Assembly (NCBI GenBank): GCA_913058145.1
Contig: CAJXQM010000002.1
Location: forward strand, 124,001 to 188,000
Source of the DNA: an uncultured Colwellia sp.
GTDB taxonomy: Bacteria; Pseudomonadota; Gammaproteobacteria; Enterobacterales; Alteromonadaceae
DNA length: 64,000 nt
Direction of reading: 5' to 3'
Below the pieces are notes generated by a model that did no database searches, was not told the DNA's origin, and was given only the letters and a program-made list of their open reading frames with translations. The translations under genes were made by a program, and so were the position numbers. This document shows, piece by piece, positions 19,372 through 27,335 of the stretch (position 1 is its first letter; every line of letters starts with the position of its first letter).

Positions 19372-19494
19372 ATGTCTCAATATTTAGTCCTAACCGCCAT
19401 GGGATCCGATACAACAAGTTGTGTTAGTTAATTAACTAAATTAGCAAGTGAATGTGGCTACATTAGAGAAAGCTCACATAAAAATAATTACTGA
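19372..19494 (+). pseudogene. gcvR: gcvR remnant (glycine cleavage repressor)
   Basis: Reading from ATG 19372 gives MSQYLVLTAMGSD, closely matching the start of GcvR (E. coli: SQHYLVITALGAD), then an in-frame TAA at 19429-19431. The same frame continues as LTKLASECGYIRESS, matching the next GcvR segment (VSSCGCNIEDS), and stops again at 19492. The roughly 130 following residues, both ACT domains, are gone and bcp starts at 19516. In E. coli gcvR lies directly before bcp, so position and sequence both support a decayed gcvR. Nothing functional can be made from it. Confidence 0.8.
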
Positions 19495-19515
19495 ATTAAA
19501 AACGAAAGGAAATAT

Positions 19516-19992
19516 ATGAATACCCTAACCGTCGGTGATAAAGCACCATTATTTACCCTAAATGATGAAAATGAACATGCCGTAGCTTTAGCTGATTTTA
19601 TTGGCAAAAAACAGGTATTAGTTTACTTTTACCCAAAAGCGATGACACCAGGTTGTACAGTACAAGCACAAGGTCTTCGTGATAGCCAAAGTCAATTAAA
19701 TGAGTTAAACACAGTGGTTTTTGGTATTTCTCCTGACGAACCTAAGCGTTTAGCAAAATTTTGTCAGCGTGATGAATTGAACTTCACCTTGTTGTCTGAT
19801 GTAGATCATAAGGTTGCTGATGATTTTGGTGTTTGGGGCTTGAAGAAGTTTATGGGTAAGGAATACGATGGTATTCACCGCTTAAGCTTTTTAATTGGTT
19901 TAGATGGACAAATAAGCCATGTTTTTAATAAATTCAAAACTAAAGAACATCATCAAGTAGTACTTGATATGTTAAATGAATTAGCTAAATAA
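19516..19992 (+). CDS. bcp: Thioredoxin-dependent peroxiredoxin Bcp (PrxQ)
   Basis: 158-residue peroxiredoxin reducing H2O2 and organic peroxides in the cytosol. KAMTPGCTVQAQGLRD holds the peroxidatic Cys47, the catalytic Thr44 and Pro45, and the matching Arg is in the GIHRLSF segment. Position 52, which in E. coli Bcp is the resolving Cys five residues on, is Gln here. The only other Cys is Cys83 in KFCQRDE, where some PrxQ proteins keep their resolving Cys. It is therefore probably still a 2-Cys enzyme of the alpha-3 type. AAGGAAA ribosome site before the ATG; lies just after the gcvR remnant. Confidence 0.94.
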   Translation: MNTLTVGDKAPLFTLNDENEHAVALADFIGKKQVLVYFYPKAMTPGCTVQAQGLRDSQSQLNELNTVVFGISPDEPKRLAKFCQRDELNFTLLSDVDHKVADDFGVWGLKKFMGKEYDGIHRLSFLIGLDGQISHVFNKFKTKEHHQVVLDMLNELAK

Positions 19993-19998
19993 TGTAAC

Positions 19999-20038
19999 CA
20001 AGCACGGTAAGGGAAGTTCTTTACACTTACTGTGCTTG
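19999..20038. terminator. Hairpin between convergent bcp and AI-2E transporter genes
   Basis: CAAGCACGGTAAG and CTTACTGTGCTTG pair over 13 positions with one G-T wobble around a 14-base loop. No clear T tract follows on either side, so termination is plausible only from its place between convergent genes. Confidence 0.45.
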
Positions 20039-20051
20039 TATTTAGAAACAA

Positions 20052-21119
20052 TTAAGCCTCTTGCTCTACCTTTGTGGTATAAGTCCACGCGTTAATAACA
20101 GCCTTCACTAAAGTCGCTAATGGAATAGCAAAAAACACTCCCCAAAAACCCCATAAACCACCAAAAAATATAACCGCTATGATAATGGTAACCGGGTGTA
20201 AATTAACCGCTTCAGAAAATAATAATGGCACAATAACATTGCCATCAAGTGCTTGAATGACTCCATAGGCCAACATCACATAACCTAACTCGTTACTATA
20301 ACCAAATTGAAACAAGGCAACTAAAAACACAGGAATAGTGACTATCGTTGCGCCAACGTAAGGTACTAACACTGACAAACCTACTAATACGCCTAATAAA
20401 ACCGCATATTGTAAATCAAGTAGAATAAAAGCTATGGTTGTCGAAATGCCAACAATTAAAATTTCAATCACTTTACCACGAATATAATTCATTATTTGCT
20501 GATTCATTTCTTTGCCAACTTGTGTCGCCATACGGCGCTCTTTTGGTAGAAAAAGAGTCGCACTAGCCAGTAAATCATTTTTATCCTTGAGAAAGAAAAA
20601 CACCATTAATGGCACTAAAATAAGATAAATCATTAAAGCAACTAAATCGGATATAGAATTTAAAGAAGCCTTCAGCGCTAACTCTCCCCAATCAAGCAGT
20701 TTATCTTTAATTGAAGCAATAAAGGTTTCAATTTGAGACGCCTGAATAATATCAGGGTATTGTTCAGGTAATGTTAATAAATACTGCTGACCTTGCGATA
20801 TCATTTGAGGTACTTCTTGTAATAAATTACTACTTTGTTTCCAAATAATCGGCATTAAACCAAACATTGAAATTAATGTAACCCCAACAAAAGCGGCAAC
20901 AACTAACGCAGTAGCCCCTGTGCGAGAGAAGTTAAGATTGACCATTTTATTTACGGGTAAATCTAATAAAAAAGCGATCGACAAAGCCACTAATACGGGC
21001 ATAAGTAATTGACTAAAAAAGGCAATGAATAAAAATGAACATACCAAGATCACCACTAATGTCACTGCATGAGGGTCTGAAAAATTACGCGTATACCAGT
21101 TGCGGAACAACTTAAACAT
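20052..21119 (-). CDS. perM: AI-2E family transporter (PerM-like)
   Basis: 355-residue inner membrane protein with about eight helices in the AI-2E exporter/PerM arrangement: paired N-terminal helices (LVVILVCSFLFIAFFSQLL; VALSIAFLLDLPVNKMV), a periplasmic helical segment (VPQMISQGQQYLLTLPEQYP), and a C-terminal block with the family motif VGLSVLVPYVGATIVTIPV and QALDGNVIVPLLFSEAVNLH. Substrate is not known for most members; TqsA exports AI-2, UPF0118 relatives act as Na+/H+ antiporters. In E. coli perM is also beside bepA and near bcp. tusA-like gene 33 bases upstream is likely co-transcribed. Confidence 0.87.
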   Translation of the reverse strand: MFKLFRNWYTRNFSDPHAVTLVVILVCSFLFIAFFSQLLMPVLVALSIAFLLDLPVNKMVNLNFSRTGATALVVAAFVGVTLISMFGLMPIIWKQSSNLLQEVPQMISQGQQYLLTLPEQYPDIIQASQIETFIASIKDKLLDWGELALKASLNSISDLVALMIYLILVPLMVFFFLKDKNDLLASATLFLPKERRMATQVGKEMNQQIMNYIRGKVIEILIVGISTTIAFILLDLQYAVLLGVLVGLSVLVPYVGATIVTIPVFLVALFQFGYSNELGYVMLAYGVIQALDGNVIVPLLFSEAVNLHPVTIIIAVIFFGGLWGFWGVFFAIPLATLVKAVINAWTYTTKVEQEA

Positions 21120-21152
21120 ATTTATCCTATTTTACTATTGAAATGAGTTATC

Positions 21153-21371
21153 TTAACTTGATATGGTAATTTTAACCCTACCATTGTCAATAAGACTTTG
21201 GTTATAACTATAACCTAGCTTGTAAAGCAGTTTAGGGATATCTTTAATCGAACCTTTATCTGCAATGGTTAAAATACAAAGATCACCCATTTGCATTTTT
21301 TGTAAACGTAAACGTAAGTTAACCAATGGCAGAGGACATTTTTCGTCACTGGCATCATATTCGAAGATCAT
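21153..21371 (-). CDS. TusA-family sulfur-carrier protein
   Basis: 72 residues with the SirA/TusA fold: FEYDASDEKCPLPLVNLRLR has the CPXP motif with the sulfur-carrying Cys, followed by GDLCILTIADKGSIKDIPKL. Proteins of this size carry persulfide sulfur to tRNA thiolation, molybdopterin or other pathways. It is upstream of perM in the same direction; this pairing occurs in other gammaproteobacteria, where the small protein is a TusA paralogue, not TusA itself. Confidence 0.88.
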   Translation of the reverse strand: MIFEYDASDEKCPLPLVNLRLRLQKMQMGDLCILTIADKGSIKDIPKLLYKLGYSYNQSLIDNGRVKITISS

Positions 21372-21427
21372 TTTATATTTCTTACATATACCTTTTTTTT
21401 TACAAGGTAATCTGAGACAATTATTGT

Positions 21428-21625
21428 TGACATACTATCTTAACTCTTGCGATTAAAATAGCGGAAAATAAAACTAAATGAGTAGCTTAGCTACAAACCT
21501 TAATTTAAGAGAGAGTAACATCCTTAAAAAGTTACATTGGGTTAGTTTTCTGACGATACTTCATTAACATAGCCGCGATAAAATATGCGCATGCTATTTA
21601 GAATAAGCAACTGAGTTGCTTTTTT
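21428..21625 (+). ncRNA. Candidate small RNA with promoter-like start and terminator
   Basis: The spacer between tusA and the next plus-strand reading frame has a consensus -35 box TTGACA (21428-21433), an AT-rich possible -10 near 21452-21460, and about 150 bases with no credible reading frame. It ends in a rho-independent terminator: AAGCAAC (21605-21611), loop TGA, GTTGCTT (21615-21621), T tract to 21625. The only plus-strand gene to the left is bcp, 1.6 kb away. A short transcript from about 21465 to 21625 would explain the signals; a bepA leader with attenuator is the alternative. The -10 is weak and spacing imperfect, so this is tentative. Confidence 0.4.
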
Positions 21626-21648
21626 AATATTGACTTATCAAAGTGGGG

Positions 21649-21834
21649 ATGAAAAAATTTAGCTTAAGTCCATATTTTTATTATCAAATTGAAACATTAA
21701 TTAAAATATTATACGAATCTTTTGACCTTGTTGATGTCGAAGGTTATAGCATTGCCAAGTTCTATCAAGAAATTGATCGAAAAAGTGGTAATATACTAAA
21801 TAGTGACGTTATTCAAAAGCTTTCTAATAATTAG
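21649..21834 (+). CDS. Hypothetical small protein
   Basis: 61 residues from ATG 21649 (a GTG at 21643 is also in frame). Family not recognised. The protein is mixed charged and aromatic (SLSPYFYYQIETLIKILYES; IAKFYQEIDRKSGN) with no membrane helix or cysteines. The ribosome site is poor: GTGGGG lies directly against the ATG. It lies between the candidate small-RNA terminator and bepA in the same direction. Composition is protein-like, but it might be spurious. Confidence 0.4.
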   Translation: MKKFSLSPYFYYQIETLIKILYESFDLVDVEGYSIAKFYQEIDRKSGNILNSDVIQKLSNN

Positions 21835-21903
21835 CCTTTTATTTTCGACTTCTTTTTAGTCTCTATTTTATTCTTAGCCTTTATTTGATAACAGGAAGCC
21901 GTA

Positions 21904-23370
21904 TTGTTTACTATTAAACCCTTTTTTCTTGCTTGTGCATTAACAGTAATGATAGCAAGTACATGCTCTTTTAATGTTGAGGCCAATGGTCAGAATAATA
22001 AAAACAAACTGCCTGAAATAGGCATTTCAGGCTTTAGTGTCCTTTCTTTAGATAAGGAGCGGCAAATAGGTCAAGCCATGATGCGCCAATTACGCGCTAG
22101 CCAACCATTAATTCAAGACCCGGTATTAATTGAATACATTAATCATTTAGGTAATCAATTAATCAAAAATGCTCAAGATGTTAATTACGCCTTCAAGTTT
22201 TTTTTAATCAATAATAACGAACTCAACGCCTTTGCCTTTTTCGGTGGACATGTTGGTATTCATAGTGGCTTACTAACAACAGCAGACAATGAAAGTGAAC
22301 TAGCTTCTGTTATTGCTCATGAAATTTCTCATGTCACTCAACGTCATTTAGCACGCCGATTAGAATCCCAGAGTAGAAGCCAAACATTATCAATGACAGG
22401 CATGATATCAGGTATTTTATTAGCCTTAGTAAACCCTACGGTTGGCATGGCGGCATTGAGTGCTTCAATGGCGGCATCACAACAAGCTAGCATCAATTAC
22501 ACCCGTGGCAATGAAAAAGAAGCTGATAGAGTTGGCATTGCACTTTTAGCTACCAGTAACTTTGATCCTCAGGGGGCACCCAGTTTTTTTGGTAAAATGT
22601 CAGAAAAATATCGCTATGCAAGTAAACCTCCTGCCATGTTATTAACTCACCCTTTGCCTGAGTCTCGAATCGCTGATGCAAGACAACGTGCGCACAATTA
22701 TCCTGCTAAAAAGTTAGCACCAAGCTTACAATTTGAATTAGCTAAAGCTAGAATTCAAGCGCGTTATCAAGGTAAACCAAAAGACAATATAAGTTATTTC
22801 AAACAACAATTGATTAAGAAAAAATACACACTAAAAGCAGCAGCTGAATATGGCTTAGCCATCTCTTATTTTGAAAATAAACAATATCAACCAGCCAAAA
22901 AACTGCTTGAATCGTTAAAAAGTCAGGATCAACATAACCTATTTTATATCGATGTCCTTACCGATGTTTATTTGGCATTAAAAGATCATGATCAAGCATT
23001 AACTATGTTGGCTAATTTAGCATTGTATATGCCTAACAATCAGGTCATCAGCCTGAACTATGGCAACGCGTTATTAAGCGCTGGCAACTATGAGCAAGCC
23101 GCCACAGTACTACAAGACTTTTTACTCGTTAATCCTAATAACTTCATTGCCTATGATATATTAACCACCGTTTATCGAAAACAAGATAAAAAGGGCTTAA
23201 TGCATACAGCTAAAGCTGAAGTACTTGCTTTACTTGGTGCTTATAATAAAGCAGTAGATGAATTACAAACCAGTTACACCTTAGTAGAAGAACAGCCATT
23301 GCTACAAAAACGGATTAAAGCACGTATTTTACAACTTCAAGAACTAGAAAATAAGTTAAAACGCTTATAG
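21904..23370 (+). CDS. bepA: Outer membrane biogenesis M48 metalloprotease BepA
   Basis: Periplasmic zinc metallopeptidase/chaperone (YfgC) that assists LptD maturation and degrades misfolded outer-membrane proteins. The TTG start at 21904 is preceded by AGGAAG five bases away, which decides the start. Residues 1-28 form a signal peptide (KPFFLACALTVMIASTCSF). The HEISH zinc motif is at 139-143 and the third ligand Glu lies in GNEKEADRVG near 205. The C-terminal half (about 275-470) holds TPR repeats such as FYIDVLTDVYLALKDHDQAL. 488 residues is the normal length. arsC follows, as in E. coli. Confidence 0.94.
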   Translation: MFTIKPFFLACALTVMIASTCSFNVEANGQNNKNKLPEIGISGFSVLSLDKERQIGQAMMRQLRASQPLIQDPVLIEYINHLGNQLIKNAQDVNYAFKFFLINNNELNAFAFFGGHVGIHSGLLTTADNESELASVIAHEISHVTQRHLARRLESQSRSQTLSMTGMISGILLALVNPTVGMAALSASMAASQQASINYTRGNEKEADRVGIALLATSNFDPQGAPSFFGKMSEKYRYASKPPAMLLTHPLPESRIADARQRAHNYPAKKLAPSLQFELAKARIQARYQGKPKDNISYFKQQLIKKKYTLKAAAEYGLAISYFENKQYQPAKKLLESLKSQDQHNLFYIDVLTDVYLALKDHDQALTMLANLALYMPNNQVISLNYGNALLSAGNYEQAATVLQDFLLVNPNNFIAYDILTTVYRKQDKKGLMHTAKAEVLALLGAYNKAVDELQTSYTLVEEQPLLQKRIKARILQLQELENKLKRL

Positions 23371-23423
23371 CCAAAATTACTTATTTACCATTAATTATTA
23401 AACTTACTAAAAGAAACAAACAT

Positions 23424-23765
23424 ATGTTAACTATTTATCACAACCCAAGGTGCTCCAAAAGTCGTCAAACACTTGAGTTAATCCAACAAAACTCCAATAA
23501 AGAACTCTCCATTGTTGAGTACCTTAAGCAACCATTAACTCAAGTAGAAATTGAACAGCTTTTATCACTACTTTCATGTAAACCTATCGATATGATGCGA
23601 GTAAAAGAAGCTGAATTCAAAGAACAAAATTTAGTCAGCGCGAATGATGACCAACTAATTGAGGCAATGATGAATACGCCTAAACTGATTGAGCGTCCTA
23701 TTGTTAGTGATGGCAATCAAGCCATTATTGGTCGCCCACCAGAAAATGTTTTGGCTTTATGCTAA
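23424..23765 (+). CDS. arsC: Glutaredoxin-dependent arsenate reductase family protein (YfgD)
   Basis: 113-residue ArsC-type protein: LTIYHNPRCSKSRQTLEL has the active Cys10 with CX3R-like surrounding basics, RPIVSDGNQAIIGRPPENVL carries the substrate-binding Arg and the typical C-terminal GRP. Conserved next to bepA in enterics as yfgD. Whether it really reduces arsenate is unknown; no arsenic resistance operon surrounds it. Cytosolic. Confidence 0.9.
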   Translation: MLTIYHNPRCSKSRQTLELIQQNSNKELSIVEYLKQPLTQVEIEQLLSLLSCKPIDMMRVKEAEFKEQNLVSANDDQLIEAMMNTPKLIERPIVSDGNQAIIGRPPENVLALC

Positions 23766-23786
23766 TTTAATAGGTAATTCTAACAA

Positions 23787-24173
23787 ATGAAAAAACAAAA
23801 AATTTCCACCAATAATTTAAAAAAAATAGCACTATTCGGTTATTTTTCTTTACTTTTTTTTATGCCTTTATGGTTATTAGTATTATCTCCTAGTGAGGGG
23901 TTAAGTGCTTCAACAACGCTATTACTATTTATCTTACCGTTACTGTTTCCGTTAAAAGGGCTGTTACAAGGCAACCCATTTACTTATGCTTGGGCAAATT
24001 TCATTGTACTTATTTATTTCTTACATAGTTTAACCACACTATGGATATTACCAAACGATATGGTCTGGGCAATACTAGAGCTTATTTTTGCAACCATGAT
24101 GTTTTTGGGCTGCAGTTATTATGCTAAATATAGAGGACAAGAGCTCGGTCTTAGTATTAGAAAAAAGAAGTAA
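23787..24173 (+). CDS. DUF2069 membrane protein
   Basis: 128 residues with four hydrophobic helices (FGYFSLLFFMPLWLLVLSP; TLLLFILPLLFPLKGLLQG; FIVLIYFLHSLTTLWIL; ILELIFATMMFLGCSYYAKY) and a basic C-terminus. The GLLQGNPFTYAWANF loop is typical of DUF2069, which is commonly encoded next to arsC/wrbA in gammaproteobacteria. Starts 21 bases after arsC, so same transcript. Function unknown. Confidence 0.85.
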   Translation: MKKQKISTNNLKKIALFGYFSLLFFMPLWLLVLSPSEGLSASTTLLLFILPLLFPLKGLLQGNPFTYAWANFIVLIYFLHSLTTLWILPNDMVWAILELIFATMMFLGCSYYAKYRGQELGLSIRKKK

Positions 24174-24218
24174 GATAAATAAAATTTACAGTAAAATAAG
24201 GCACCTGTTATTCATATG

Positions 24219-24263
24219 TTAAGTATTTTAAGTATTTTAAGTATTTTAAGTATTTTAAGTATT
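24219..24263 (+). repeat. 9-bp tandem repeat, five copies
   Basis: Five head-to-tail copies of TTAAGTATT, with a sixth partial copy that runs straight into the Shine-Dalgarno TAAGGAG of the next gene. The array lies within the leader between DUF2069 and the lipoprotein start. Read from ATG 24216 it would encode a repeating Leu-Ser-Ile, but this is unlikely to be translated as part of the lipoprotein. Confidence 0.85.
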
Positions 24264-24275
24264 TTAAGGAGTGAA

Positions 24276-26189
24276 ATGGTGTTTAAGAACCAACGAGTCA
24301 GTAAACTATCCATTTATTCTATTATATTAATAACAGGGTTAGGCTTAACGGCTTGTAATGGCCATTCAACTAAAGAGATCGCTGCGAATGGAAATTTAGA
24401 TATAAATAAAATAATCGTTATTGACACCCACTTATCAAATCAACAAAGTGTAGAGCTTATTTTATTTTATCCCAACGACAAGCTCAGTAAAATTAACTGG
24501 CTACAAACAGCGGGTGAAAACATCACCTTATTGGCTAAAAATACGAAGGTAATCGCTTTTACTCCTAACACACCTGGTGATTACAGTTTTATGGTCAGTT
24601 TTTCTGTTAATGGTGGCGCCAGCCAAACATTGAGCCAATCAATCACTATTAGTGAAACAGCAAATAAAATTGCGGCACGTCTAAGTCATGCGGTGTTAAG
24701 TGACAATAAAGTATCATTACGCACAACGTTAAGTGCCTCTATAGTCGCAAGTACATTGCAATGGCGACAAGTTTCAGGACCACAAGTCAACTTTAGTGAA
24801 CCGAATACCCAAGGAAATTTAACGGTATATTTCAATGCCCCTCAAGTAAATAAAGACACACTGCTTAATTTTGAAGTTTCAGCATCTGACGGTGAAAAAA
24901 CGTTTACTGATCATGTGGCTATTTTAGTTGAACCTGCACCTGCAATAGCAAGTAATGCCTATTTTGATGAGCGAGTTGCTCGCACTTTTCCTTATAATAG
25001 TAACACTCCTTATGCCCAAAGCTTGGTCAATTGTACTTATAGCAATACTTTAAGTAGCTCTTGTACCTTAGCTAACTTACCCTTACTGGCTCAAGAAAAC
25101 ATATCCCTTTCAGTAAACAACATTATGGACCGAGTTGTTGTATCACATCAATGGATGGGAGATCGCTTTAAAGATTTTCTCGTTAACAATGATGATAATA
25201 ATGACTTTAAACGATTACTTCGGGCAACCACCGCCATTGTCATTTCTTATGATATACGCCCTTCTTTTTATTGGGCGGCGACAGGAGCAATTTATTTAGA
25301 TGCTGAAAATTTTTGGTTAACGCCACAAGAGCGCGACACCATAAATGAGGCGCCTGATTTTCGTACCCATTTTGGCAACGACCTTCAGTTTTCCATGCCA
25401 TGGCGTTATGTAAAAGATAACCAATATGCCAACCGCTATTTTAGTAAAGAGCAAAGGGTAACCCGTACTAGCAACGATGGATTTTATCGTTTAGCTTCGC
25501 TGTTATATCACGAACTTGCCCATGCAAATGACTTTTTTCCAAGTACTGAGTGGTTTACTCACAATGAACAAACTCGCATATTAGACGCCGCAACCAATAC
25601 CAGTTTTGAATCAGATAAATTATCAATTTCCTTGCCATTACAAAGCCAAAAAATGCGAGATTTAGCGCAAGTTAGTTTTTCTGGTGAGACAGCAAACACC
25701 ACCCAAAACTCTTACCAACCTGTCGATATCAAAGCTTTCTTTAGCCCTGATACGGCCAATGATTTTTATGCTTATTCAAGTCTCTTTGAGGATTATGCCA
25801 TGTTGTTTGAAGAATTCATGATGCAAAATCGCTTTCAAGTATTTCGCGATGTTGCAATAACGAATAATCCAACGGGTGATAATATTAGCGCTCAAGATTA
25901 TATTGTTACTTGGGGACAAAGAGGTCGTATAGGCGAAGAGAACATTAAACCTAGAGTAGCATTTAGTGCTAGTAGAGTTTTACCTGAATTTGATAGCAAC
26001 AGCGCCTTAACGATTGTGCCTAAACCTATTGACATGACAGAGGGTAAAGATTGGTTAGAAAATTTAGCCATAAGCCCGTTATCATTCAGTAGTATAATCA
26101 AACAGAGGAGTTTAAATATAACAACTAAGCAAACTCAAATAGCACCTGTGTCTTATCGATATTACCAAAAAACCTTACCTAAACATTAA
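24276..26189 (+). CDS. Putative lipoprotein with Ig/PKD-like domains and an HExxH metallopeptidase motif
   Basis: Family not recognised. Start taken at ATG 24276 because TAAGGAG (24265-24271) precedes it and the next residues form a lipoprotein signal: LSIYSIILITGLGLTAC, lipobox LTAC with Cys27. The longer reading frame from 24216 only adds the tandem-repeat Leu-Ser-Ile run. About residues 45-220 look like two Ig/PKD-type beta domains (IAFTPNTPGDYSFMVSF; LQWRQVSGPQVNFSEP; DGEKTFTDHVAILV). The second half has YHELAHANDFFPSTEW with His412, Glu413, His416, a zinc-protease motif, and EDYAMLFEEFMM further on that could give another ligand. It suggests a surface or periplasmic metallopeptidase; activity is inference. 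Confidence 0.7.
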   Translation: MVFKNQRVSKLSIYSIILITGLGLTACNGHSTKEIAANGNLDINKIIVIDTHLSNQQSVELILFYPNDKLSKINWLQTAGENITLLAKNTKVIAFTPNTPGDYSFMVSFSVNGGASQTLSQSITISETANKIAARLSHAVLSDNKVSLRTTLSASIVASTLQWRQVSGPQVNFSEPNTQGNLTVYFNAPQVNKDTLLNFEVSASDGEKTFTDHVAILVEPAPAIASNAYFDERVARTFPYNSNTPYAQSLVNCTYSNTLSSSCTLANLPLLAQENISLSVNNIMDRVVVSHQWMGDRFKDFLVNNDDNNDFKRLLRATTAIVISYDIRPSFYWAATGAIYLDAENFWLTPQERDTINEAPDFRTHFGNDLQFSMPWRYVKDNQYANRYFSKEQRVTRTSNDGFYRLASLLYHELAHANDFFPSTEWFTHNEQTRILDAATNTSFESDKLSISLPLQSQKMRDLAQVSFSGETANTTQNSYQPVDIKAFFSPDTANDFYAYSSLFEDYAMLFEEFMMQNRFQVFRDVAITNNPTGDNISAQDYIVTWGQRGRIGEENIKPRVAFSASRVLPEFDSNSALTIVPKPIDMTEGKDWLENLAISPLSFSSIIKQRSLNITTKQTQIAPVSYRYYQKTLPKH

Positions 26190-26200
26190 ACAGGATACCC

Positions 26201-26491
26201 ATGAATAAAGAAATTGAAATTCAAGCAGCCGTCTTTCGCCGTTTATTAGCTCACTTAGATAATCGTAAAGATGTGCAAAATATAGAGCTGATGAACTTAG
26301 CAGGATTTTGTCGAAATTGTTTTAGTAAATGGACAGTAGCTGAAGCAGAAAAGCTTGGTGTTGATGTTGATATTGATACGGCCCGCGAGCAAGTTTACGG
26401 TATGCCTTATAGTGATTGGAAAGAAAAGCATCAGTTGCCAGCTACTGAAGAGCAATTAGCTAAATTTAATGCGTCAAATAAAGCTAAGTAA
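26201..26491 (+). CDS. DUF1244 protein
   Basis: 96-residue cytosolic protein with the DUF1244 core: AAVFRRLLAHLDNRKDVQNI, LMNLAGFCRNCFSKW with two Cys, and YGMPYSDWKEKHQ. A GGATA ribosome site lies before the ATG, 11 bases after the lipoprotein stop. The family is widespread in proteobacteria and has a four-helix fold, but its function is not established. Confidence 0.88.
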   Translation: MNKEIEIQAAVFRRLLAHLDNRKDVQNIELMNLAGFCRNCFSKWTVAEAEKLGVDVDIDTAREQVYGMPYSDWKEKHQLPATEEQLAKFNASNKAK

Positions 26492-26618
26492 TCAATGTTG
26501 GGCAATATAGCGCGTTAAAAATACAGTAGCTTTATGTAAAATTTAGCTACTACAATATTTAACGATTATAATACTTAACGTCAAAACTTAACTATGTACA
26601 ACAATTAATAACTAATAA

Positions 26619-27332
26619 TCAATGAAATAACGTTACTTCATCTTCGGTTAAGTTACGCCATTCACCTGGCGCTAAATCAGCTAATTTAAGCGCACCAATT
26701 TGCTCTCGATGTAAACCGACAACTCTATTGCCTACGGCAGAAAACATGCGTTTTACTTGATGATATCTACCTTCTGTTATCGTTAGCAGTACTTCATTGT
26801 TAACATCAGTATCCGTTACTAATGTTAAAATAGCCGATTTAGTTAACGACGACTCACCTTGTAATTGTATGCCTTGAGAAAACTGCTCAATAAGTGCAAT
26901 TGACTTTTCAACAGTGATTGGCGTTCTAAGCCAAACTCGATAGATTTTTTGACATTCTTTTTTCGGTGAAATAACATTATGCGACCAACGGCCATCATCG
27001 GTAATTAATACTAAACCTGTAGTATCCGCGTCTAACCGCCCTGCTATGTGTAAATCAAACGCTTTATCAACATCAACAAAGTTTAATACCGATGGATAGC
27101 CTTCATCAACATTAGAACAAATAGTATCGGCTACTTTATGCAACATGAAATAACGTGAGCCACGGGCTGTTAATGTTTGACCATCAATTTTAATGTTATT
27201 ATTTTCATGCACCTGCATAGCAGGATTTTTAGCAACATCACCATTAACACGAACTTCACCACTTTTAAGTAACTTTTTTGCTTCACTTCGTGTTAATTCA
27301 GTACTTTTACAAATAAACTTATCTAGGCGCAT
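26619..27332 (-). CDS. rsuA: 16S rRNA pseudouridine(516) synthase
   Basis: Converts U516 of 16S rRNA to pseudouridine. An N-terminal S4 RNA-binding domain (RLDKFICKSTELTRSEAKKL; GEVRVNGDVAKNP) precedes the catalytic domain with the signature AGRLDADTTGLVLITDDG, whose first Asp is catalytic, and GRYHQVKRMFSAVGNRV. The 237 residues are close to E. coli RsuA (231). Three bases separate it from the uL16 hydroxylase gene upstream, so both ribosome-modifying enzymes share a transcript. Confidence 0.93.
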   Translation of the reverse strand: MRLDKFICKSTELTRSEAKKLLKSGEVRVNGDVAKNPAMQVHENNNIKIDGQTLTARGSRYFMLHKVADTICSNVDEGYPSVLNFVDVDKAFDLHIAGRLDADTTGLVLITDDGRWSHNVISPKKECQKIYRVWLRTPITVEKSIALIEQFSQGIQLQGESSLTKSAILTLVTDTDVNNEVLLTITEGRYHQVKRMFSAVGNRVVGLHREQIGALKLADLAPGEWRNLTEDEVTLFH

Positions 27333-27335
27333 CAG

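Noticed and set aside
24216-24275. Extended N-terminus of the HExxH lipoprotein from ATG 24216
   Set aside because: It would translate the 9-bp tandem repeat as Leu-Ser-Ile copies and bury the lipoprotein signal 20 residues inside; the Shine-Dalgarno at 24265-24271 fits ATG 24276.
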